DNA from: Bacteroidales bacterium
GTDB lineage: Bacteria; Bacteroidota; Bacteroidia; Bacteroidales; UBA932
DNA length: 57,003 bases
Reading direction: 5' to 3'
Assembly: GCA_024401855.1 (NCBI GenBank)
Contig: JAKSKH010000013.1
Span: 1-57,003 of the forward strand
Position numbers and translations under genes: made by a program. Under the pieces are notes generated by a model. The model made no database searches and was not told where the DNA came from. It saw only the letters and a program-made list of their open reading frames with translations. This document shows, in pieces, positions 30,297 through 38,900 of this stretch. Numbering within the stretch: position 1 is the first letter of the stretch; each line of letters begins with the position of its first letter.

Positions 30297-31935
30297 GATC
30301 CTCTATCTTGGCATCGGCATCATCGCCCGCAGCGCCGAAGTAGAATTTGATCTTGGGTTCCGTTCCGGAAGGACGTACGGACACCACATCCCCGGCCTCA
30401 TCGAAGAACTGAAGAACGTTTGACTTAGGTTGTCCAGTCTTCTCCGGCTCAAGGTAATCGATTATCGCAGTAACCCTGGAACCGCACATCTCAACGGGCG
30501 GATTCTTCCTGAAACCGTCCATCATGGCCTGTATCTCCATGGAACCGGAGATACCCTTGCGCACAACGTTCACAAGACCTTCCTTCCTGTAACCGAACTC
30601 CTTGTATATCTTCTGCATGAGCTGATAAAGGGTGAGTCCGTTGTCAGCCGCCCATGCGGCACATTCGGCAACCATCATAACGGAGACCTGGGCATCCTTG
30701 TCACGCACGAACTGGCCTACGTTGAAACCGTAGCTCTCCTCTCCGCCGCATATGAATTCGCCATCGGCCTCACGGGCCTTGACCACCTCTGCAATGTACT
30801 TGAATCCGGTCAGGACATTGTAAACGGGAACACCGAAAGACTTGCATATGTCGGCGATGAGTTCCGTCGTCACTATGGTTTTCACCACATACTGCTTACC
30901 GTCAAGTTTCCCGAGCTCCTTCCAGCGTGTCAGAATATAGTAAGTAAGCATCGATGCAGTCTGGTTTCCATTGAACAGAACCAGCTTTCCTTCAGGATCA
31001 CGGACGGCTATTCCCATGCGGTCGGCATCCGGATCGGTACCTATCACTATGTCGGCTCCCGTCTCATCAGCTTTTTCCAATGCCATCCTGAGAGCGGCCG
31101 GCTCCTCCGGATTCGGAGACACCACGGTAGGGAAATCCCCGTCCGAAACATCCTGATCAGGAACGTGTATTATATTTCTGAAGCCCTTTCTCTTCAGTAT
31201 TTCCGGAACAAGCCGGACCCCGCATCCATGGAGAGGGGTATAGACTATCTTGAGGTCATTGTGCCTTCCGCAGGCTTCGGGGCTCAGGGAAAGACTCAGG
31301 AGGTCGGTCAGATACTTTTCGTCCACATCCCTTCCTATTGCGATTATCTCCCCGCAGTTGAATCCTGAGGAGAACTTGACCTGGGACGGATCCGAGATAC
31401 GGGCCACCTCATCAACGATTTCGGCATCCACCGGAGCTGTCACCTGTCCGCCGTCGGACCAGGAAACCTTATATCCGTTATATTCCTTCGGATTATGGGA
31501 GGCGGTTATCATCACACCGGCTACAGCGCCTTTGAGACGGACCGCATAGCTCATTTCCGGAGTAGGACGTATGTTGTCAAAGATATAGACATTGATGCCG
31601 TTGGCAGAAAGGACATCAGCCGTTATCTTTGCAAACTCCTTGCTGTTGTTCCTCGAATCGTATGAAACGACCACGCTCGGGCTGTCATCCTTGCAATGCT
31701 TCAGTATATAGTTGGCCAGACCCTGGGTAGCCATGCCAACAGTATATTTATTCATTCTGTTGGTTCCGGGACCCATCAAGCCGCGCAGGCCTCCGGTACC
31801 GAATTCAAGATTCTTGTAGAATGCGTCCTCGAAACCGGCGGGATCGGAATTCCTCAGTTCCAGAACCTTCATTTTCGTTTCCTGGTCAAAGTCTCCCTCC
31901 AACCAGGTCTTTGCTCTCAATTCGAATTCTTTCAT
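30274..31935 (-). CDS. Phosphoglucomutase/phosphomannomutase
   Basis: A 553-residue phosphohexomutase of the larger PgcA-like class. Motifs: phospho-serine loop ITASHNPKEYNGYK, metal loop GTDPDADRMGIAV, substrate loop GGEESYGFNVG, and the phosphate-binding RPSGTEPKIKFY near the C-terminus. It interconverts hexose 1- and 6-phosphates (glucose most likely, or mannose). It is the last gene of the leftward operon that begins at 37493. It is distinct from the 466-residue enzyme at 10332-11732, so the genome has at least two such mutases. Confidence 0.92.
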   Translation of the reverse strand: MKEFELRAKTWLEGDFDQETKMKVLELRNSDPAGFEDAFYKNLEFGTGGLRGLMGPGTNRMNKYTVGMATQGLANYILKHCKDDSPSVVVSYDSRNNSKEFAKITADVLSANGINVYIFDNIRPTPEMSYAVRLKGAVAGVMITASHNPKEYNGYKVSWSDGGQVTAPVDAEIVDEVARISDPSQVKFSSGFNCGEIIAIGRDVDEKYLTDLLSLSLSPEACGRHNDLKIVYTPLHGCGVRLVPEILKRKGFRNIIHVPDQDVSDGDFPTVVSPNPEEPAALRMALEKADETGADIVIGTDPDADRMGIAVRDPEGKLVLFNGNQTASMLTYYILTRWKELGKLDGKQYVVKTIVTTELIADICKSFGVPVYNVLTGFKYIAEVVKAREADGEFICGGEESYGFNVGQFVRDKDAQVSVMMVAECAAWAADNGLTLYQLMQKIYKEFGYRKEGLVNVVRKGISGSMEIQAMMDGFRKNPPVEMCGSRVTAIIDYLEPEKTGQPKSNVLQFFDEAGDVVSVRPSGTEPKIKFYFGAAGDDADAKIEDLKRQFCK

Positions 31936-31970
31936 ATCAAAATGAATTTAATACCCAAAAATAATAAAAA

Positions 31971-33797
31971 TCAGCGTAAAAGATTCCTTTTCCAGAAATC
32001 ATGGGCCGCCTCGGAATCATGTTCGTGCTGTTTTCCCCTGTATCCGTGCATTCCATCGGGATAGAGCATGAGCTCGAACTGGATTCCGGCCTTCTGCAGA
32101 GCATCAACCAGCTGAAGGGTATTCTGGTAATGTACATTGTCATCTCCCGTCCCGTGTGTCAGTCTGAGTCTGCCGCATGCGGACGCATCCACCTCCCCTG
32201 ATGCAATGTAAGTGAGGACCGACGCCTTATCGTATCCTTCAGGATTCTCAGAAGGTATGTCCATGAAGCGTTCAGTGTATATGGAGTCATACAGATGCCA
32301 GTCATACACGCCTCCACCGGCTATCCCGCAGGAAAAATATTGCGGATACCTGAGAACAAGCATCGAAGTGGTAGTCCCTCCGAACGAGAATCCCTCCACC
32401 CCTATTCTGTCTCCGATCACGTAAGGCTGTTTCTGCATATACTCAGCCCATGCAATGTAATCCTGCAATTCTATTACCGTCATGCGGCCGAAAGCTTCAT
32501 CCTTTCCCTTTCTCCCGTTTTCTCCTGAAGACCTGGGGTCCACGACCATGTATATTATTCCGTTCTCATAACACCATCTGTTGCTGGCGTCCCTGTCATT
32601 CCACCTGTCCCTGACATAAGCGGTTCCGGGGCCGCCGTAGACTTCCATCAGCACAGGATACCTGCCGTTCCGGCTGAAATTCCGCGGATAGCTTACAAGT
32701 CCGTAAAGGTCGTACCCGTCATTGGATATCCTGACAATCTCCGGTTTGGGCATATCGGAGAGATCCTTCCCCGCCGCTTCATCGGAAATTGTCTGCTGCA
32801 TTGCCGCATAACCTGCGATTGCATCGCATCTCACAGTCTTCCATGGAACGGATGCCGTTGAAAGTTTCGCCTTGAAGGTTCTGCCGTCTTCGGAAAATTC
32901 AACTTCGGACGCATAGAAACCGGGATCCGTAAGAGTTGTGATACGCCCTCTCCTGTCCACCCTGTAGACAGTCGGATGCAGGAGATTGTCCCTGCGGGCC
33001 ATGAACCACACATTGCCTTTCTTTTCATCGGCTTTAAGAACCCTCATGTCCCAGTTGACTCCATCTGTGAGCTTCTTCAGCACCTTTCCGTCATATGAAA
33101 GATAGTATATCTGATCCCACCCGTCGGTGTCCCTTGTCATATACAGGCCCTTCTGCCCGAAAACCATCCCCTCTATCATATCCACCCAGGTGGAATTCTT
33201 TTCGGTATAGACAATGCGGGACTTCCCGGTAAGGGCGTTCACGGCGTATATTGCAAGCTGGTTCTGCCTTCTGGGCTGCCTCTGGATGAAGAATTCCTTT
33301 CCGTCCGGCCCCCAGAAAGGAGTGCCGAAATACTGCTCCCCCTCTTCGAAATCGGCCCAAATGACAGCCCCATTCAGATTTGCGATGCCTATCCTGACCT
33401 CCGGATTGAATTCCCCGGCCTTGGGATAGCGTGTGAGTTTCAGGCTGCCGTCCTGCCCGAAAGGAGAAAAAATCGGGAAGACAGGAACTCTGGAGTTGTC
33501 GAATCTGTAAAATACGATGGAACGGGAATCCGGGCTCCACCAGAATGCCCTGTATTTGGACGGACGGCCCAGAATCTCTTCATAGTACACCCATGAGGCA
33601 TATCCGTTGAGGGTTGTCTCGCTTCCGTCACCGGTAAGCCTCTTTTCGGCCCCGGTAGCCACATCCCTTACCCAAAGGTCATTGCCTCTCGTAAAAGCTT
33701 CCTTGCTTCCGTCAGGAGACGGGGTCACATTGACATCTTCGGCGCCGTACGCGACAAGCCCCAGACACAAACAAAAGAAAAACAGGAACTTCTTCAT
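31971..33797 (-). CDS. S9 family peptidase (DPP IV-like)
   Basis: A 608-residue serine peptidase with a signal peptide (about residues 1-18, ending VAYGA). The N-terminal beta-propeller carries WVYYEEILGR, the region in which DPP IV has its double-glutamate motif (here YYEEIL). The hydrolase domain has the nucleophile in GFSFGGTTT, aspartate in LTHGTGDDNVHYQN, and histidine in PDGMHGYRG. It is therefore a good candidate for a true dipeptidyl peptidase IV. It starts by a 4-nt overlap with the helicase gene; the ATG at 33797 was chosen because it opens on the signal peptide. Confidence 0.92.
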   Translation of the reverse strand: MKKFLFFFCLCLGLVAYGAEDVNVTPSPDGSKEAFTRGNDLWVRDVATGAEKRLTGDGSETTLNGYASWVYYEEILGRPSKYRAFWWSPDSRSIVFYRFDNSRVPVFPIFSPFGQDGSLKLTRYPKAGEFNPEVRIGIANLNGAVIWADFEEGEQYFGTPFWGPDGKEFFIQRQPRRQNQLAIYAVNALTGKSRIVYTEKNSTWVDMIEGMVFGQKGLYMTRDTDGWDQIYYLSYDGKVLKKLTDGVNWDMRVLKADEKKGNVWFMARRDNLLHPTVYRVDRRGRITTLTDPGFYASEVEFSEDGRTFKAKLSTASVPWKTVRCDAIAGYAAMQQTISDEAAGKDLSDMPKPEIVRISNDGYDLYGLVSYPRNFSRNGRYPVLMEVYGGPGTAYVRDRWNDRDASNRWCYENGIIYMVVDPRSSGENGRKGKDEAFGRMTVIELQDYIAWAEYMQKQPYVIGDRIGVEGFSFGGTTTSMLVLRYPQYFSCGIAGGGVYDWHLYDSIYTERFMDIPSENPEGYDKASVLTYIASGEVDASACGRLRLTHGTGDDNVHYQNTLQLVDALQKAGIQFELMLYPDGMHGYRGKQHEHDSEAAHDFWKRNLLR

Positions 33798-35227
33798 ATA
33801 AAAAATCTGTCGTTGAAATTTACAAGATAAACTTTCTCCACCGCCCTGGTGAGTGCTGTGTAGAGCCATTTCAAGTCATCGAGGGTCTGCTCCTCCTGCC
33901 AGAACGGGCAGTCTATGAAAACGCATCTCCACTGTCCACCCTGGGATTTGTGACAGGTCACCGCCTCGGCATATTTCAGCTGGAGGGCATTGAAATATTT
34001 GTCTTCCCGTACAGCCTCCCATATTTTTTTCCGGCTTCCCAGATGGGCATAATCGGCCGAAACCCCCGAATACAAGGCATTCTGCTGTTCATAACTCAGC
34101 GAAGGTGATTCCGATTCAAGAGTATCCAGACAGACCTTCACCTTTATCTCCACATCGCCGTAATCCGGGAAACGCAGAACGGCATCTGCAAAATGCAGCC
34201 CGTATCTGTCTTCATAGCCGCCTATCCTGACAAGATCGGCTATGTCACCGTTTGCAATATAATCCATGCCCGGGACATCCTCCAGAAACTGGTAGCAGTT
34301 CTTCACAATCATCAGCCTTTCCCCCCTGACAAGTTTTTCATCCTTGAACTGCACCCTCGAACGTATGCCCAGATTATACCTTATGGCCCTTTTGTTGGAG
34401 CGGCACAGCACCATGGTCTCATCTTCCCCGTACCTGGAATAAGCGTCTGAAAGAGCTTCCATAAGTTCGCTGCCGTCAACCCTGACGATATCGTCATATC
34501 CCTTCACGTCAAGAGCCACCCTGTATCCGTCAAAAGGCGTGTCGCCGGCAATCATGTTTCTAAGCTTTGTCGCATTCGTCAGAATCCCGGAATTCCGCGC
34601 CTGACGCACCACAGTCACAAGTGACGAACGGCAGACTCCTCCGAAACCTTCCATATATTCCGGGGCGAGAGCCGGAGACTCGTCAAGCCCCACAGGAGGA
34701 AGCTGGGCTGAATCGCCTATCATTATCATTCTGCAATCACTTCCGTTCCTGACGAAGGATACCAGATCCTCCAGAAGATTTCCCGAACCGAAAGCGGCGG
34801 TACCCTCACGCTGAATGGCATCTATACCTATCAAAGAAACCTCGTCAACCACAAAAAGAGTTGACTTCGCCTTGTTCGGAGCAAGGGAGAACTGTCCGTA
34901 ACCGTCAGATCCGACTGATTTCTGGCGATATATATGCTTATGGATAGTGAATGCAGGCCTGTGGGCAATTCCGGACAGAACCTTGGCGGAACGGCCTGTG
35001 GGGGCAAGCAGAACCGACTTCACACCGTTGTCACGCAATGCGGCCACTATAGCGGAAACGGCCGTAGTCTTTCCCGTACCCGCATACCCGTTCAAAACCA
35101 TGATGTCGGCATCATCCCCCGTAAGGAAAGACGCGGCCTCCTTGAAAAAACTGTCCTGACAAGGGGTAGGCTCAGCCTTGAAACGCTTCAGAATCTGTTC
35201 GTATAGGATAGCGGCACGGTCCATCAT
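33794..35227 (-). CDS. Dda-like SF1B DNA helicase
   Basis: A 477-residue ATPase with Walker A GYAGTGKTT (residues 47-55), motif Ia LAPTGRSAKVL, Walker B FVVDEVSLIG, motif III MIGDSAQLPPVG, and a C-terminal UvrD-like module ending LKWLYTALTRAVEKVYLV. The order and spacing fit Dda/RecD2-type 5'-3' DNA helicases, which are used in replication fork or repair work. It overlaps TrkH and the S9 gene by 4 nt each. Confidence 0.88.
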   Translation of the reverse strand: MMDRAAILYEQILKRFKAEPTPCQDSFFKEAASFLTGDDADIMVLNGYAGTGKTTAVSAIVAALRDNGVKSVLLAPTGRSAKVLSGIAHRPAFTIHKHIYRQKSVGSDGYGQFSLAPNKAKSTLFVVDEVSLIGIDAIQREGTAAFGSGNLLEDLVSFVRNGSDCRMIMIGDSAQLPPVGLDESPALAPEYMEGFGGVCRSSLVTVVRQARNSGILTNATKLRNMIAGDTPFDGYRVALDVKGYDDIVRVDGSELMEALSDAYSRYGEDETMVLCRSNKRAIRYNLGIRSRVQFKDEKLVRGERLMIVKNCYQFLEDVPGMDYIANGDIADLVRIGGYEDRYGLHFADAVLRFPDYGDVEIKVKVCLDTLESESPSLSYEQQNALYSGVSADYAHLGSRKKIWEAVREDKYFNALQLKYAEAVTCHKSQGGQWRCVFIDCPFWQEEQTLDDLKWLYTALTRAVEKVYLVNFNDRFFI

Positions 35228-36678
35228 CTCTTCTGACCGTCAAAAATCATTGCAAAAACAGTAAGCACAGGATAAATCTCCACACGTCCGAGGAACATGT
35301 CCACTGTGCAGAAGAACTTGGAAAGTTCCGGAAGACCGTTGAAATTTCCCATCATCCCTATTTCCCCTATTGCAGGGCCGACATTGCCCAGACATGTTAT
35401 CGGAGCCGCGAAAGCGTTTTCGGCACTCATTCCCGTAAGGAGGAAAACAAGCACGGAGAATGCCAGAATCACAGCGTATAGGGCAAGATAGAGCAGATGC
35501 GGATAAATGTCGGGGTGATGCAGAATCCTGCGTCCCATCCTGACTTCGTAAACAGATGAAGGGTGCAGATATCTGTAAACCTGACGGGATATGGACTTGA
35601 TGAAAACCAGCACCCTGTCAACCTTCACTCCACCTGTCGTGGATCCGGCACAGCCGCACATCACAGCCATGAACAGCAGAAGCACATTCGGAAGGACAGG
35701 CCAGGACACGTTGTCGGCAATGGCAAAGCCGGACGTTGAAACCACGCTTATGGTCTGGAATACTCCCTGCCACATTGCATCACCGAAAGAAGCCGCGCAG
35801 GAGGCAAGCCTGATAGAAACGGCTACAACCAAGGAAACCACAACGACTGACCCGAGATAGAACTTTGTCACAGGATTGTTGAACGGCTTCAGGGAGCGGT
35901 TGATGACACTCAGGTATATGAGACCGAAATGAAGGGAGGACAAAAGCATGAACAGCATGGTGACGAACTCCACCGGTCTTGAATTGAACGACGCAATGGA
36001 CATGTTCCTTGTACTGAATCCGCCGGTGGCTCCCACACTCATTGCATGGCACGCGGCATCGAGCAATGGCATACCGGCCAGAAGATATCCCACAAACGCT
36101 CCGAGGCAGATTGCCAGGTAAACATAGGCGAAGATGTACACAGTCTTGTTCGGCCTGGAAGAATATGCTCCCCTGGACAGGGACGACAATTCCATGTTTG
36201 TGAGTCTCAGTCTTATGGGGCTCGAATTGGGGATTATGAGGAGAAGGAACACAACAACTCCCAAACCTCCGATGAAATGGGTGGAGCTCCGCCAGAAAAG
36301 AAGGCTCCCGGGAAGGGTCTCGACATTCTCGAGAACAGTGGCTCCCGTGGTGGTGAACCCTGACACGCTCTCGAACCAGGCATTCTGCAGGGTGAACGGC
36401 CCTCCCCACAACGCATAGGGAAGCATGCCGAACACAAAGGAAAGGAACCACGACAGGGTAATGATCACGTAGCCCTCCTTGAGCGTGATGGCGGGAGTCT
36501 TGCGTACAAAGATGAACGGAAAGATTCCAACCGTGAAAGTGATTGTAAAACTGATGATGAGAGCTGCCAGAGCGCTGTCGTTGCCTTCAATGACAGAGAC
36601 GAAGACAGACAAAAGCATGAACAGCGCACTCACCAGAAGCGCATAGCCTATATTTCTGCTGATGACTTTCCAATTCAT
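35224..36678 (-). CDS. TrkH/KtrB-type potassium transporter
   Basis: A 484-residue membrane protein of the TrkH family. It has the repeated pore motifs, e.g. SGFTTTGATVL, VGATGGFSTRN, STSGFAIAD and CLGNVGPAIG, and at least eight membrane helices. TrkH takes up potassium and normally needs a TrkA/KtrA nucleotide-binding partner; none is present in this window. It instead overlaps by 4 nt with the HAMP-like membrane protein gene upstream. Confidence 0.93.
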   Translation of the reverse strand: MNWKVISRNIGYALLVSALFMLLSVFVSVIEGNDSALAALIISFTITFTVGIFPFIFVRKTPAITLKEGYVIITLSWFLSFVFGMLPYALWGGPFTLQNAWFESVSGFTTTGATVLENVETLPGSLLFWRSSTHFIGGLGVVVFLLLIIPNSSPIRLRLTNMELSSLSRGAYSSRPNKTVYIFAYVYLAICLGAFVGYLLAGMPLLDAACHAMSVGATGGFSTRNMSIASFNSRPVEFVTMLFMLLSSLHFGLIYLSVINRSLKPFNNPVTKFYLGSVVVVSLVVAVSIRLASCAASFGDAMWQGVFQTISVVSTSGFAIADNVSWPVLPNVLLLFMAVMCGCAGSTTGGVKVDRVLVFIKSISRQVYRYLHPSSVYEVRMGRRILHHPDIYPHLLYLALYAVILAFSVLVFLLTGMSAENAFAAPITCLGNVGPAIGEIGMMGNFNGLPELSKFFCTVDMFLGRVEIYPVLTVFAMIFDGQKR

Positions 36679-37493
36679 TTCTTGGAGCGAAGTGCAAAGA
36701 TTCTCTTGCGCAGCTGCTGGTTCTCATTCACTATTTCCGAAATGCCGGAATTCAGTTCAACCAGCTGGTCATCCCCCTCGAATTTGTAAGAATATGTCTT
36801 GTCATTCTCCCTGTAGGCATTCATCGAATCCAGCATCTTGTAAACAGGTTGAACATAATATGCCATCAGGAAAAACAGCAGCATCAGAATGAGAAGAAGA
36901 CCTACTCCAACGGCTACTATTCCGGGTATGATGCTCCTGTAGAACCCCCGGTCGAAAGTGGATGAGTTCTTTTCGAGATCGTCATAAATGGCTTCCGACA
37001 ATTTTCCGAGATTGCTGTGAAGCATGTCGTATCTGGGCTGGAGTCTTTCAAAATACCAGTCCCTGGAATCTATGAAGCTCGACTCAAGGACATTCTCAAG
37101 TTCCATTGAGGTCAACATGTAGGCTGTATACGAATACATCACCGAATCGGCAAGTGCGGCCACGGTCTCCGGAAGCATAGGGTTCTTGAGAGAATTGCAA
37201 TAGTCGCTGAATCGTCCGGAATCGAATTCAGGAAGCTCCTCATAGGAATCCTCCCCTATCACAGACAGCACCTGAAGATTATACGAATTGCTCATTTCAG
37301 CAAGTTTGCTCGCCGCATTTATGCTGTTGATATCCTCAGAAATCAACGTAGAGACATAATCATCCATCCTGGTATACTCCAAGACCGAAATCACACAGGA
37401 AACCAGAAGCGTAACCGCTATCGAGGCAAGGCTCAGGCCCAGTTTTGCACCAATGGACAGGTGAAAGTTGAATATGTTTTTAAAATTTTTCAT
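36675..37493 (-). CDS. Two-helix membrane protein, sensor-like (HAMP-like)
   Basis: A 272-residue protein with two membrane helices (about residues 17-38 and 188-214) enclosing a 150-residue helical extracytoplasmic domain, then a short cytoplasmic tail of about 58 residues. The tail begins QPVYKMLDSMNAY, as a HAMP linker would, and is a coiled coil ending in RKRIFALRSKK. The layout matches the four-helix-bundle sensors of chemoreceptors and histidine kinases but there is no output domain. Its partner by position is TrkH. Start 37493 was preferred over the ATG at 37523, which lies upstream of the -7 box. Function unknown; a modulator of TrkH is a guess. Confidence 0.72.
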   Translation of the reverse strand: MKNFKNIFNFHLSIGAKLGLSLASIAVTLLVSCVISVLEYTRMDDYVSTLISEDINSINAASKLAEMSNSYNLQVLSVIGEDSYEELPEFDSGRFSDYCNSLKNPMLPETVAALADSVMYSYTAYMLTSMELENVLESSFIDSRDWYFERLQPRYDMLHSNLGKLSEAIYDDLEKNSSTFDRGFYRSIIPGIVAVGVGLLLILMLLFFLMAYYVQPVYKMLDSMNAYRENDKTYSYKFEGDDQLVELNSGISEIVNENQQLRKRIFALRSKK

Positions 37494-37503
37494 TAAATAA
37501 TCA

Positions 37504-37511
37504 CAAATATA
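37504..37511 (-). promoter_or_regulatory. -7 box of the TrkH operon
   Basis: Minus strand TATATTTG, ending 10 nt before the ATG at 37493. Confidence 0.55.
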
Positions 37512-37522
37512 CAAAATATTCA

Positions 37523-37530
37523 TATATTTG
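37523..37530 (+). promoter_or_regulatory. -7 box of the ROK gene
   Basis: TATATTTG, about 20 nt before the ATG at 37551. It is divergent from the TrkH operon box 12 nt away. Confidence 0.55.
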
Positions 37531-37550
37531 TGATAATAACCGACTGCCAG

Positions 37551-38753
37551 ATGACAAATACCTTCCTCAGCGACATTACAAGCAAGAATGCATCCCTTAA
37601 AAGAGACATTCTCAGGCTTTGCATCCAGCGACAGAATTACAGCATCGCAGACTTGAGCCGCAACATCGGTACAAGCATACCTACAACCACGAAACTGATA
37701 GGGGAGCTGATAAGCGACGGTTTCCTGCAGGATGAGGGCAAGGTGGGCACGTCAGGTGGTCGCAGGCCCAGTGTATTCGGTCTGAACCCCGATGCCGGAT
37801 ACTTCGTTGGGGTGGATGTCGCAAGGCATCATTTCCACATTGCCATCTGCAATTTCAAGGGAGAGCTGGTAGGGTTCATCCAGGACATAGAGTTCGTGCT
37901 GAAGGCCGACGAAGATTCATTCCGCAACATGTGCCACATGGTCAAGGAGAAAATAACCGAAAGCGGAATCCCCTGGATAAAGGTGCTTGGTGTGGGCGTC
38001 AGCCTGACCGGAAGGGTAAATCCGGAGAAAGGATACAGCCTGTCGTTCTTCGTAGGAGCCGACCTTCCTCTCAAAAAACTGTTCCAGAACGAATTCAACG
38101 TACCGGTGAACATTGAAAACGATTCCAGGGCCATGGCCTATGGAGAGTACATGACACTCGGAGAAAAGGCCGACAAGGATATGATTTTCATCAATCTCAG
38201 CTGGGGTCTCGGAATGGGGATGATAATGAACGGCCACCTTTATTACGGAAAGTCGGGATATTCGGGAGAAATCGGACACTTCCCCCTGCTGGACAACGAC
38301 ATCATCTGCAGATGCGGAAAGGTGGGATGCCTGGAAACAGGAGCCTCAGGTTCGGCCCTTCACCGGATGATTCTCGAAAAACTTGAATCAGGAAGGAAGT
38401 CCTCCCTTTCCAAAGTGTTCGAAAGCAAGGGAGACATCGAACTTGAGGAGATACTTCAGGCAATACGCGAAGAAGATGTTCTCGCCATCGAAGGTATTGG
38501 AAAGATAGGCCGTACGCTCGGACGCGGAATAGCCGGAATCATCAACATCTTCAACCCCGGTCTGGTTGTGATAGGAGGACGTCTGATTGTCGGGAAAGAC
38601 TATCTGCTCCTTCCCATCAGAACAGAGGTAAACAAACTCTCCCTCAACCGCGTAAGCGCGGACACCACCATCCGGCTGTCAAGTCTTGACCGCCGCGCCG
38701 CCTCCGTCGGAGACTGCCTTCTCTCACGCTCCAAGGTTCTCGGCCTGATGTAA
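37551..38753 (+). CDS. ROK family transcriptional regulator
   Basis: A 400-residue ROK repressor. An N-terminal winged helix (about residues 10-75, with IADLSRNIGTSIPTTTKLI and EGKVGTSGGRRP) precedes an ATPase-like sugar-binding core with GVDVARHHFHIAI, a catalytic aspartate in IENDSRAMAYGE, EIGHFPL, and a zinc site CRCGKVGCLE. This is the NagC/XylR type rather than a plain glucokinase. The ligand is probably a sugar; xylose genes lie 15 kb away, so no direct target is evident. The GTG at 37530 would overlap the -7 box, so the ATG at 37551 was preferred. Confidence 0.9.
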   Translation: MTNTFLSDITSKNASLKRDILRLCIQRQNYSIADLSRNIGTSIPTTTKLIGELISDGFLQDEGKVGTSGGRRPSVFGLNPDAGYFVGVDVARHHFHIAICNFKGELVGFIQDIEFVLKADEDSFRNMCHMVKEKITESGIPWIKVLGVGVSLTGRVNPEKGYSLSFFVGADLPLKKLFQNEFNVPVNIENDSRAMAYGEYMTLGEKADKDMIFINLSWGLGMGMIMNGHLYYGKSGYSGEIGHFPLLDNDIICRCGKVGCLETGASGSALHRMILEKLESGRKSSLSKVFESKGDIELEEILQAIREEDVLAIEGIGKIGRTLGRGIAGIINIFNPGLVVIGGRLIVGKDYLLLPIRTEVNKLSLNRVSADTTIRLSSLDRRAASVGDCLLSRSKVLGLM

Positions 38754-38761
38754 TCATACAA

Positions 38762-38867
38762 ATCTGCAAGGGACTCTTTTGAAGGACTAGCCGCCCTCGG
38801 CTCTAGAGGTGAGGGGCCCAAACGCAGTTTGGGAGGGCCTGGTCCGGAAAAAGAGTCCCTTGCAGAT
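38762..38867. repeat. Nested inverted-repeat element between convergent genes
   Basis: A 19-bp perfect outer inverted repeat (38762-38780 with 38849-38867) encloses a second stem GGACTAG/CTGGTCC (38784-38790 with 38839-38845, one G-T pair). Inside are two hairpins: CCCTC/GAGGG (38794-38798 with 38811-38815) and CCCAAAC/GTTTGGG (38817-38823 with 38827-38833) with loop GCA. The whole could fold as a three-way junction. It lies between the ROK gene and glnS and ends in runs of T and A, so it may work as a bidirectional terminator. The compact structured core looks like an inserted element rather than a plain terminator. Confidence 0.7.
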
Positions 38868-38876
38868 CTGCGAAGA

Positions 38877-38900
38877 AACCGGAATCGGATTATTCCGGTT
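38877..38900 (-). terminator. Hairpin overlapping the glnS stop
   Basis: AACCGGAA and TTCCGGTT form an 8-bp perfect stem around an 8-nt loop, and the glnS stop codon sits in the loop. On the minus strand TTTCTTC follows, a weak U run. Confidence 0.5.

Noticed and set aside
30430-31368. A 312-residue frame opposite the phosphohexomutase
   Set aside because: Shadow of the real gene; low-complexity antisense translation.
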